64,000 nucleotides of DNA, from the NCBI RefSeq assembly GCF_021917145.1, contig NW_025813938.1:1883998-1947997 (forward strand). The letters run 5' to 3'. This document shows positions 24,045 to 33,309 of the stretch, in pieces. The number at the start of each line of letters is the position of its first letter. The first letter of the stretch is position 1. This DNA comes from Hypomesus transpacificus. Its lineage: Eukaryota > Chordata > Actinopteri > Osmeriformes > Osmeridae. A program made the position numbers and the translations under genes. The notes below the pieces were generated by a model, which was not told the origin of the DNA, searched no databases, and was given only the letters and a program-made list of their open reading frames with translations.

Positions 24045-24179
24045 TGGCCGGTTTTCCCATATTCGTTAAGAAGCTCTTAACGCTAAGAGCGTCTTAAGAA
24101 CGTTCCAAGGACGCTCTCGAACGCTCTTATGAAGATCTTAGCGTTAAGAGCTTCTTAACGAATCTGAGAAACCCGGCCA
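24045..24179. mobile_element. Fold-back palindromic element, 135 bp
   Basis: Near-perfect long palindrome: tggccggttttcccatattc at the left mirrors gaatctgagaaacccggcca at the right, and the inner arms ttcgttaagaagctcttaac pair with gttaagagcttcttaacgaa. A shorter relative lies at 25092-25163, so it is a mobile family. Confidence 0.8.
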
Positions 24180-24547
24180 TTGTCATAGCAGGGAAGAAAA
24201 CGTTCTGTAGTTTAGGTGTGCCACATAACCCAATGTCCCAGATTACCCAAATTCACCCTATACAAAAAACAAAATAAACATGTATCCTGGAACATTGGCT
24301 ACATCCTGGAGCGGTATGTTTTCTTTGGTCTTTTTTCTTATTCAGACAAAAGGACAAGTGTATGCATTACAAAACATACAAATCATACAAAGTTGACATA
24401 TGTTTTGAACAACTTCCTCGTCATTTGACGACCAGATAGAGCGTTCACTTGTCAAAAAGGTGCCATGAGTCTTGTCTGACGGACATGGCAGATAAAAGAA
24501 TTCAGAGTAACAACATTTTTTTGTGTTGATGCAGACATACTAGTTAA

Positions 24548-24818
24548 ACCTTGTGTTATCTTCGGGTCATTCTGACCCATCAGTCATTGTGACCCACCTT
24601 CGTATTGCGACAAATTTACCTCATACAAAAACAAAGTGAAGCATTTTCTTTTAACCATTGGGCTGTCTCAGACACCCCCCCCCCCCCCCCCCCCCCCCCC
24701 CCCATTGCAAAGGTTAAAAGAAAATAATTTGTGTTTTTGTTTTGGGTAAATTTGGGTAAACACAACAATGGTTTCGTTATGAACCTTTGGGTCATGTGAC
24801 CTGAAGGCAGCACAAGGG
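24548..24818. mobile_element. piggyBac-like MITE with TTAA target duplication
   Basis: Flanked by TTAA at 24544-24547 and 24819-24822. Termini are inverted: left accttgtgttatcttcgggt, right ctgaaggcagcacaaggg. Internal arms form a second imperfect inverted repeat around an uninterrupted 29-C run (24675-24703). No transposase. Confidence 0.85.
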
Positions 24819-25009
24819 TTAAATATTGATGTCAACCACAACGAATGTTAGAAAAAAGTGATGTGGAAGAAGTGTATCTGAAATTTGTCTTCTGAGTCTA
24901 ACTTCAGAAGAATTTTAGCAGATCTGTGGGTTGGGAGGTTCAAGTCTCAATTGCAACTGAACTCCCATAAGATTTTGTTTATAATTTTGAATATTAACTA
25001 CGCATGAGA

Positions 25010-25087
25010 TAAGATGGTTGAGCGGTTAGGGAATTGGGTTATTAATCAGAAGTTTGCCTGTTCGATTCCCGGCCGTGTCATGTGACG
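25010..25087 (+). mobile_element. tRNA-derived SINE, head only
   Basis: Head and B box (tgttcgattcccgg) are present; the copy is cut at tgtgacgtta, where the 72-bp fold-back element sits. A stretch like the SINE tail (ctgtgagtcggctc) resumes after it. Confidence 0.8.
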
Positions 25088-25091
25088 TTAC

Positions 25092-25163
25092 TGGCCGTGT
25101 TTCCCAGATTCGTTAAGAAACTCAACGCTAAGAGCTTCTTAACGAATCTGGGTAACACGGCCA
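25092..25163. mobile_element. Fold-back palindromic element, 72 bp
   Basis: tggccgtgtttcccagattc pairs with gaatctgggtaacacggcca; shorter relative of 24045-24179. It interrupts a SINE, so it moved after that SINE inserted. Confidence 0.8.
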
Positions 25164-26334
25164 CTGTGAGTCGGCTCAATGTAACTGCTGTCACAGATAT
25201 TTTTTGTGTTGTGAATTGGGGCCTCCTTTCACACCCCAGGAAGATGCAAAGTGTCTTTCAGCTCATGATGATTTAGGAAACAGCATTAAAAAAAAAATCA
25301 AAATCTGATTAAAATGAACTGCAATGACCTGAACCTGACAATCCATTATGCCAACGTGGTTGACAGATGATGCAAAATGTTCAAAAAAGAAACCAGCTTC
25401 TAAAACCAGCTTTCTTTCATCCCTGCAAATAAAAGCCGATAACATCGTTTTCACCTACACTAGGAATGCAGTAGGAATGCTTCTAATAATACATAATCCA
25501 AACCATAGAGATATCAGTAAGTCAGCCAGTTTAAAGGCACAATAAATGTGAAAATAAAAAAAGAAACGTTTCTTCCTCTATTAAAATAAGAAACTGTACG
25601 TGATTCCTTAACTCTCATATTGCCATCGTTTTCAACATGTATGTTTGACAACAGCACAATATAATTCAGAAATTCAGTGGATTTAGATTTTGGTGTACCA
25701 CCCCAAGAATTTAATTTGCCCCCCAGCCGCGCCACTGGCACACCGAGTTCCGAACCCCAGAGGAGGGAGAGAAGGTGCGTTGACGAACAACGAGAAGACA
25801 CAGACGGGAAGCCCCGCGACTGCATATTAGATTTCAGATAACGTTAAAGGGAAGACAAGATATGCACGAGGAAGTAAAAGCCTAAAAGTTCCAGTCTGCC
25901 TATTGTTTGCGCTGACACAGAGAGATAAAGAGAGGAATGTTTTTCGCGAGAACAATACTTTGTGTTGGCACCGACGTGTTCATTAGTGTCTGGAATCACC
26001 TAACAAGTTTGTGACATGGCATGTGTCATGTAAAAGCATCACAATTTTTCCAGCGGAAAAAAATATGCGTCTCTATTGGCGCTTGCTCTAATCTGCCACA
26101 AATCCAAACACCCAAAAAAGTTTAGAAAAAACAGACAAAAATGAATGCGTTTTGTAATCATTTATTTTCATTTAAAAAATATTTCCCGAAGCCAGTACAT
26201 ATTTAATTTAGCTTCCAAACGATTCTCCTTTAAAAGGCCCGTCATGTTCCTATGATGAGAAGGAAACATGATTTCACTGTAAAAGCTTCCTTCAAGCTGT
26301 CTAAACAGAAGTCCCTGCTTCTCTCTCTCTCTCT

Positions 26335-26410
26335 TCTGATTGGCTACTATTTAATCTGCGCTTCCGGGCGCACGGGCAGACAGAAAATAGAGAGAGACAG
26401 CCCTATACTG
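26335..26410 (+). promoter_or_regulatory. sftpb core promoter
   Basis: An inverted CCAAT box (gattggct, about 26338) is followed by a TATA-like tatttaa (about 26347) and a short GC-rich stretch, 70-140 bp before the sftpb ATG. Order and spacing suit a TATA promoter. Confidence 0.45.
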
Positions 26411-26476
26411 TAATATCAAGGGCACTGCGTGTATGCCGTAAGTAGGCTAAGGGAAGACAACCGCGTTGACCATTTT

Positions 26477-29400
26477 ATGATGGCTGGTTTGACTTGTATC
26501 CTGGTTCTCTTTATTACCATTTGCCATGGTAAGTTCGTTAGCCCACCTAAGACCAAGGTAATACTGACAACGTTAAGACTCGCTAATGGTTGTTGGGACT
26601 TGTTTACAGGCTTAGGTGAAACTCGCGTTGTTAATGGACCAGCCACCAGGACGGACATCACACTGGCGTCTACGGTGAGTTTTACGTTAGTTTTGTTTCG
26701 CAGTTTCTTACGGTTATTTTGTTCACATTGACGGTTTTAATAGCATGCATATAGCCTACTGTATACCAAGAAATATCTTCTCTTTCACCTTTCTAAAAAC
26801 AGCACCTACGTCGTTTCACTTCTGCTTTTTATTTTTAATTGTATCAAATGTGTCTATGATATCACTGGTTATGTATGCCTGTAGGCTACATGGTATATAA
26901 TAATTGTATCCCTGTGCATGGCTTGAAAACATTTTTTCTGAACTTTATTCTCTAGTCGAACAACATCTGCACGGACTGCCTCCAGATCGTAGAGCTGTTC
27001 AAAGACATGCTTTCTCATGAAGACACTCAGGTAAGCTGTCCCTCGCATTCAACTACGGGCCATTTCAAACAACTTCACTTATATTCTATACCTTAGGGGC
27101 TACTGCATCTACTGGCTGTTGTAGCAGGGGGAGCCCATTGTGATGGCGGTGATGTGAGAATGTTGTGTACTAATTGGTACTACTTTTATATTCCCTCGAT
27201 AACAGATTATTTCTAGATAAATATATTCAAACTTTAACAGTCACAGTCTTGTATGTCTTCAGAAAGAGAAGTGAAAATGGGTGGCAAATCTTGTTCCTCT
27301 TTTTGAAATTGTACCTTACATTTTCATCCATCAGCCTTTAGCCATCTGTGTAGCTGTTCGTGTAGGACCACATCTACGTAACTTTGAGCTGTCTGTGTAA
27401 CTGTTCCTGTAGGGCCACATCTACGTAACTTTGAGCTGTCTGTGTAACTGTTCCTGTAGGACCACATCTACGTAACTTTGAGCTGTCTGTGTAACTGTTC
27501 CTGTAGGGCCACATCTACGTAACTTTGAGCTGTCTGTGTAACTGTTCCTGTAGGGCCACATCTACGTAACTTTGAGCTGTCTGTGTAACTGTTCCTGTAG
27601 GGCCACATCTACGTAACTTTGAGCTGTCTGTGTAACTGTTCCTGTAGGACCACATCTACGTAACTTTGAGCTGTCTGTGTAACTGTTCCTGTAGGGCCAC
27701 ATCTACGTAACTTTGAGCTGTCTGTGTAACTGTTCCTGTAGGGCCACATCTACGTAACTTTGAGCTGTCTGTGTAACTGTTCCTGTAGGGCCACATCTAC
27801 GTAACTTTGAGCTGTCTGTGTAACTGTTCCTGTAGGGCCACATCTACGTAACTTTGAGCTGTCTGTGTAACTGTTCCTGTAGGGCCACATCTACGTAACT
27901 TTGAGCTGTCTGTGTAACTGTTCCTAGGACCACATCTACGTAACTTTGAAGATCTTCTGCGGACGTCTACCAGGGTATGACAAAATAAATATGTGTGAAT
28001 CCCTGCTGCAAGAGCAGCTTCCTAAAGCCTACAAGTACCTGACCAACATGGTGAGTCAGAGGTTGTTGTCCACCAGCTGCGTCAGATTGTCTCTGTTTTG
28101 CGTCTAATCCACCATGTCAGATGGCTGAGCGGGCTATTAATCAGAAGGTTGCCGGTTCGATTCCCGGCCATGCAAATGTCGTTGTGTCCTTGGGCAAGGC
28201 ACTTCACCCTACTTGCCTCGGGGGGAATGTCCCTGTACTTACTGTAAGTCGCTCTGGATAAGAGCGTCTGCTAAATGACTACATGTAAATGTCCTTTTAT
28301 TGGGCTGTAGGTGGCGGGTGACGCTTGTATGGGCCTGGGGATGTGTGCTCTTCAAGCGATGACAGGAGTGTCAGTGATGCTTCCGGACAAGGATGATTCC
28401 AGTCTCATGCCAGAGGCTAGCGCCAGCCTGCAGGTAGGAGACCGACCATGACACGACATAAGCAGATGACATAAGCACACAGCATGGCAACGGGCTGTTT
28501 ATTAACTCAAAGAAAGACTTGCTACTCCTCGAGGTGTCGAAACTTCTATCCTCTGACAGTTTTCTGGCGGGGTTTTGCTTGGCTGCTACAAGGTTTCAGG
28601 CTGGTCGTCGAGGCTTCTGTGAAGCCCTCGGCGACACGGCTTGTGAAAAAGGCTGTGCAAATAAAGTTTTGATTTGACACTAGGTGCAGATCGGCCCCCA
28701 GTGCACCTTCTGTGTCCTGCTCATTAAGAAGCTGGAGAACATGCTACCAAAAGAGAGGACTGAGGTGACTCCATGTTACACAGATAACATTTACTGAACA
28801 CCATCTCAGACACGGTTTTCTATTAAGACTTTCCCCCCCTCTTCCCTCCCCTTCTCGCTTGGCCGTTTTGGCCCTTGCAGGATGCCGTAGTCCAGTTGAT
28901 GGGGGAGGTGTGTGATCTACTACCCGCCAGCTACAAAGACCAGTGCGATAGCTTCGTCGACAAGTACGGCAAGAAACTGATAGACTTCCTGTTGTCGTCC
29001 GCCGCCCCCCACTCCATCTGCGTCCTGCTGCACCTGTGCTTGATCAAGGAGGCCCCCGTCCCAGGTGAGTGGAGGAGCACAGGGGGCAAGTAGGGGATGT
29101 GAAAGTTTCCGTGTCCATCTATAAGGGCTGAACGATTTAGGAAAATATAATTGTCGATTAATTTGACTTATATTGCGATTTAATATGCGATTATTATATG
29201 ATTTATTATTAATAAATAGATATATACTACTGATCTCCAGTCAGCAACATAACACAAAGTTCAGAAAAATTAAGGAGAACATACCGCCTGTACCTCTTTA
29301 AAAATATTTAGGTAAATCAAATCTAAACGTAGGCTAAGAACATGTGCGTTGCACTATCTTAAGGAGTAGCGTCACAAATATGTGATCATTCGAATGCACG

Positions 29401-32175
29401 AGTAACAGTAAAGCAGTTTGCAGACGACGGATCAACTTTATATCCTTAACGAGGGGCATCATATCTTGCGTGATGAACGCTGTTACTGCTTGAGTAATTT
29501 CGTACGTTAGAGTTAGGCTTTGAAACATTTCGATCAGTGATCCTGTCAGGTGGCATTTGACTTATTTGACACACGGTGTTTGGCATTTTAGCTATGCATC
29601 GTACAAGGCTTTGTGGTATTTCGTTAAGGGTCAAAATAGGTTGGTGGTGTTTCCCCGTGAGGTAGCAACGTTAGCCCGGCAGGTTTTGCAAAACACTTGA
29701 CACTGCGCAGCATCTTTAAAGGCAAAATATTCACACACAACTGACTTACTGTGCCTCTTTGACAATAAAGTGTCTGTAGTGTCAGGTTCTGTTGAGCCTG
29801 AGGCCATCGTACAGGTCAAGGTAAAGAGTAAGCGTGCAAGTCGATCCTTCGTCTGCAAACTGTTTTACTCTCGCGTGTCACGTGACCAAAGTAAAATCGC
29901 AACCTTTGCGGTTACAAAATCACGTTGTCACATCGCGATATTATTGCAAATGCAATTAATCGTTCAGCCCTACCATCGATACAAACCTCACTTCCTGTTC
30001 CAGAGATGCCCCTGCCCTCTGACTGCGAGTCCTGCCGCACTCTGGCGGCGTTGGGGCGGCTGCGCCTGAGCGTTAACGCCTCGGCGAGCCACACCTCCTC
30101 CTTCTTGCGGTCCGTCTGCCTGCAGCACCCTGGAGCTATCCCCAAGGTCTGCCCCCGCAACACACATACCTTTCCTCATTTCTGGTGTGTTGTTCACAGT
30201 GCAATTAAATCACCCTGACACAATGTCAGGTAGGCCTATATTTCTATTTATCAAGTAGTGCACACTGCACAGTCGATGAGGTCAAGAAAGTTTTATTTAC
30301 ATGCATAGTCAGATCGCCGATAAAAATTGTCTAAAAGCTTCACAGTAATAGGCAGTTCTTTTATACATGGTTTGAACAAGTTACAGGATAGAGACAAGTC
30401 ACCTGTCACCTTTGAAAGTCAGTTAGTCAGTCTAAAGCAGGGGTGTCAAACATACGGCCCGCGGGCCGGAACCGGCCCCCAAGGAGGTTCGATCAGGCCC
30501 GCAGGATAATTTGAAAGTGGAAAAAATGCATAAAAGACATGGAATTAATATTTTTAATTCGCTGCAATTCTTTGCACTCTTTCCATCAGAGTAGAAGACA
30601 AGCCGCATCACTGAGACAGACTGAAAACAGCAGACGGTATCAATTAATACCCCTCTCTCTCTCTCTACGTCTCTACTAGGGATGGGCGAACGATGCCTTG
30701 TGAAGCTTTGATGGTTTCTTCCGGATTGTGCCGGCCCAAAGAGCCGAACTATCGGCGCTTTGAAAATGAACAGCGTCATCTAGCAGCCGTTTAAACTGGC
30801 TGAATGAGGCGTAGTGGTTGTCTCCGACGGTAGACTACCCTACGTTATTCAATATTTAATTAAGGCTACATGTGTTCATTTTGATCTGATATTAGTGCTC
30901 ACACATTAAAATGTTGTGATACATCCGTAGGCCTTTAGAATTATGTCATTTTCTCACAGTAAAAGTTAAAGAATATCGTACGGGATCCACTGGACTGGGG
31001 CGCGAACTTGGGATCCCAGATTCGCATTAACAATATGTAATCGTACAACGCTTTAACCAACTACACCACCGAAGAGATCATTACTTGTTAAAGCGGTTGG
31101 ACGGACTTTATACGATATGGTCTTTATATCAATTAAACTAGATAACACAGAAGAAAGACATGATATTTTGGTTATTTATAGCAGAGTATGGTATAATTTT
31201 AATGGTCCGGCCCACTTGACATCTCCCTAGGCCGTATGTGGCCCACGATGCGAAATGAGTTTGACACCCCTGGTCTAAAGCTTGTGGAAAGTTTCACGCT
31301 TCATTTGCAACATGTTTTTGACACCCGCTCATACACGCACTGCAAAAGATCAAACAATCAGGCGGCTTGAAGTTGAAGGCAAGAGGGAACATTCCTTGGG
31401 TGTTCCACTTCTGATGATCCACATCTTGGTGCAGTGGTTTCTATTTCTGAGCACAATATGTCACGCACACACACACAGCAGCATTCTTTTCAGCCTGTAT
31501 AACAAACATTTCCAACACACAATGATGACATTGATGATTGATGGGTCATCAGAGTTTCATCAGGGTTTTTTTTTGTTGGGACAACGTAGTCAAGGCGGCA
31601 GGCGTGTGTTGTTAAGGCGACCACGTTAACTGTAAAGTGCTGCGGGGGAACCCTAGTGTCATTGTTCCTTTGTTGGTGCTCTTTACAGTGTGAGGTTTTC
31701 ACCCGGCTGCACTGGTCCAGCCTGCAGAAGGTTCTGGGAAGCCAAAAGAATGAGTGCCAGGTAATTTGTCGTGAGCCGAGACTACACCCACTTTCAAATC
31801 ACAACCTGTAAATCGACAATGGCCACGATGCTCGGAGACGGGTTCAGCAACAACAAACAATTGGAACTACTGTTTCGTCTGGCATGCCCATGTGGTTTAA
31901 CCATATTCAGATCACTTGCTGTTCCTGTGTTGTAGAGGATGGGTCTGTGTGAGTCTGTGGGGCCAGAGAGGCCCTTTGGAGAGGACTCCTGCTCCTGGGG
32001 CCCCACGTACCGCTGCAGAGACATGAAGACAGCTGAGCAGTGTGGCGTGAGTACCACTCCACAGGACAGTTAATAACCATCGTCTTCACAAAAAAAAATA
32101 CTTTTCGTAATTAATTAGGTTTCTTCTCAATCCAACCAGAGTGTAACATTCTGCCAGACATTCATCTGGAAGTGA
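26477..32175 (+). CDS. sftpb: Saposin-repeat protein, surfactant protein B homolog
   Basis: Secreted saposin-fold precursor, processed to small lipid-binding peptides. Exons: 26477-26528, 26610-26674, 26956-27030, 27928-28050, 28311-28433, 28684-28764, 28881-29064, 30004-30146, 31689-31760, 31936-32046, 32140-32175: 1065 nt, 354 aa, phases all closing. Signal peptide MMAGLTCILVLFITICHG. Three saposin-B modules by cysteine pattern: ICTDCLQIVELF to CMGLGMC; CTFCVLLIKKLE to CVLLHLC; CESCRTLAALGR to CQMGLC. A saposin-A-type tail follows (CSWGPTYRCRDMKTAEQCG then VTFCQTFIW). Three B modules and about 350 aa fit SFTPB (human 381) rather than four-module prosaposin, and usp39 and c2orf68 are neighbours as in mammals. 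Unlike human SFTPB the A-type domain is seen at the C-terminus, not the N-terminus. It converges on usp39 1.1 kb away. The first ATG of ATGATGG is used. Confidence 0.85.
27340..27950. repeat. 47-bp minisatellite carrying copies of the exon 4 acceptor
   Basis: About 12-13 units of ctgtgtaactgttcctgtag followed by g(a/g)ccacatctacgtaactttga. The last unit merges into real exon 4 at 27928, where the acceptor reads ttcctag rather than cctgtag. Every unit therefore has a pyrimidine tract, an AG and the first 22 nt of exon 4. Confidence 0.95.
28116..28291 (+). mobile_element. tRNA-derived SINE in sftpb intron 4
   Basis: Head shortened by loss of the D-loop portion (ctgagcgggctattaatcag); B box, body and tail intact. 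Sense to sftpb and ending about 20 bp before the exon 5 acceptor. Confidence 0.92.
29123..29972 (-). mobile_element. hAT-family transposon relic with BED-finger remnant
   Basis: 850 bp with terminal inverted repeats (aagggctgaacg / cgttcagcccta) and a near-perfect 8-bp target duplication (ccatctat 29115-29122, ccatcgat 29973-29980). Minus strand 29631-29858 reads a BED-type zinc finger (VCEYFAFKD, then CKTCRANVATSRGNTTNLF). Downstream pieces of hAT transposase wording (EITQAVTAFITQDMMPL) appear in shifted frames. Inserted about 30 bp before the exon 8 acceptor of sftpb. Confidence 0.85.
29334..29858 (-). pseudogene. Broken hAT transposase N-terminal region
   Basis: After the BED finger ending TTNLF, the reading continues in other frames through stops: a KYHKALYD-like stretch near 29600, then EITQAVTAFITQDMMPL. 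At least one frame change and several stops; the catalytic RNase H and dimerisation parts are absent. Inactive. Confidence 0.7.
30438..31272. mobile_element. hAT-type non-autonomous element, 835 bp
   Basis: Terminal inverted repeats CAGGGGTGTCAAAC and GTTTGACACCCCTG, with an exact 8-bp target duplication gtctaaag (30430-30437 and 31273-31280). No transposase frame. Inside, at about 30980-31080 on the minus strand, is a tRNA-like stretch (ggtgtagttggttaaagcg then aagttcgcgccc). In sftpb intron 8. Confidence 0.9.
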
Positions 32176-32763
32176 ATGGAAAACCAAACTGCGACATGTC
32201 GAAGCTGTTTGAGGAAGTCCTAACTGAAAACAAGTTGTGTAAGATTTTGTTGCGGTTGAATGTTTATGAAATGATATGCGCTATTGTCTTATGCTCTTCC
32301 TTTTGCGGAAGAAACTCATCGATATTGCACTGATGTTTGTGTTGCTGGCTTCTTATTTTCACTGTGATTGATGTATTTTAACTGAATTTTTAAGCGCATG
32401 CTATGCAATCAACATTAACCAGTATTATATCCTATATCCTTCTAACTTTTAAAGCTGGTCTCTTGAAAGAGTTAAAACATTTCACGGTCCATATCTTTTC
32501 ACCAAAATGTTTATTTCTTACAAAGCAGCTCACTATGCAACACAAGTCACTTGGACCTGATCATTGCTTGATACACCATTGAAAAATCAGTATTTTCTAC
32601 ATTATAATGTCCACTTCAACCCACAAGAGGGAATTTGGACTCCTTCAGCATCCCAGGCAGGTTGCTGTCAACTTTGAAAATATTGGCACTTGAAAAACAC
32701 CTGGAGATAGGTCCTGTCAGGCCCCTGTGGAGTGGTGAGTCAAGCGGTCACCAATGATGATGA

Positions 32764-32952
32764 GTCAGATGGTTGAGCGGTGAGGGAGTCGGGCTAGTAA
32801 TCAGAAGGTTGCCGGATCGATTCCCCGCCGTGCAACATGATGTTGTGTCCTTGGGCAAGGCACTTCACCCTACTTGCCTTGGGGGGAATGTCCCTGTACT
32901 TACTGTAAGTCGCTCTGGATAAGAGCGTCTGCTAAATGACTAAATGTAAATG
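32764..32952 (+). mobile_element. tRNA-derived SINE, full length
   Basis: Head gtcagatggttgagcggtga, B box ggatcgattcccc, body and tail intact. In the convergent gap between sftpb and usp39. Confidence 0.93.
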
Positions 32953-33119
32953 TGAGTCAGGTGGCGAAGTCACTGGCGGGCCCCGGAGTTGCAAAGTGTT
33001 TGGTTTAAAACCCCCACCACCCACAGTTGACTGGTGTGACATACTTTTATTTTCAAAAACCAATAACAAAACCTCAAAGCTCATCAACTAGTTACACATG
33101 AATATACTTTTAAAGCAGG

Positions 33120-33125
33120 TTTATT
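33120..33125 (-). terminator. Poly(A) signal for usp39
   Basis: AATAAA on the minus strand about 185 nt past the usp39 stop; a second candidate lies at about 33048. Confidence 0.45.
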
Positions 33126-33309
33126 TGACCATTTCAAGTTACATTTAAAAAGTAGAGTGACAATCAAATCCAAAAAGGAAAAAAAATACATGTTTACATG
33201 TTTCTTGGAATCACAAATAAAATGTTGTGGTTGTCTTGGGACAGTCTTCTTGTGAGTTAATCTACAACGAGTCTACCTTCCCCTCCTTCCAGCTCTTCAC
33301 CCTCGATCA

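Noticed and set aside
26477..32175. Prosaposin (psap)
   Set aside because: Only three saposin-B modules and about 354 aa, and the usp39/C2orf68 neighbourhood points to sftpb.
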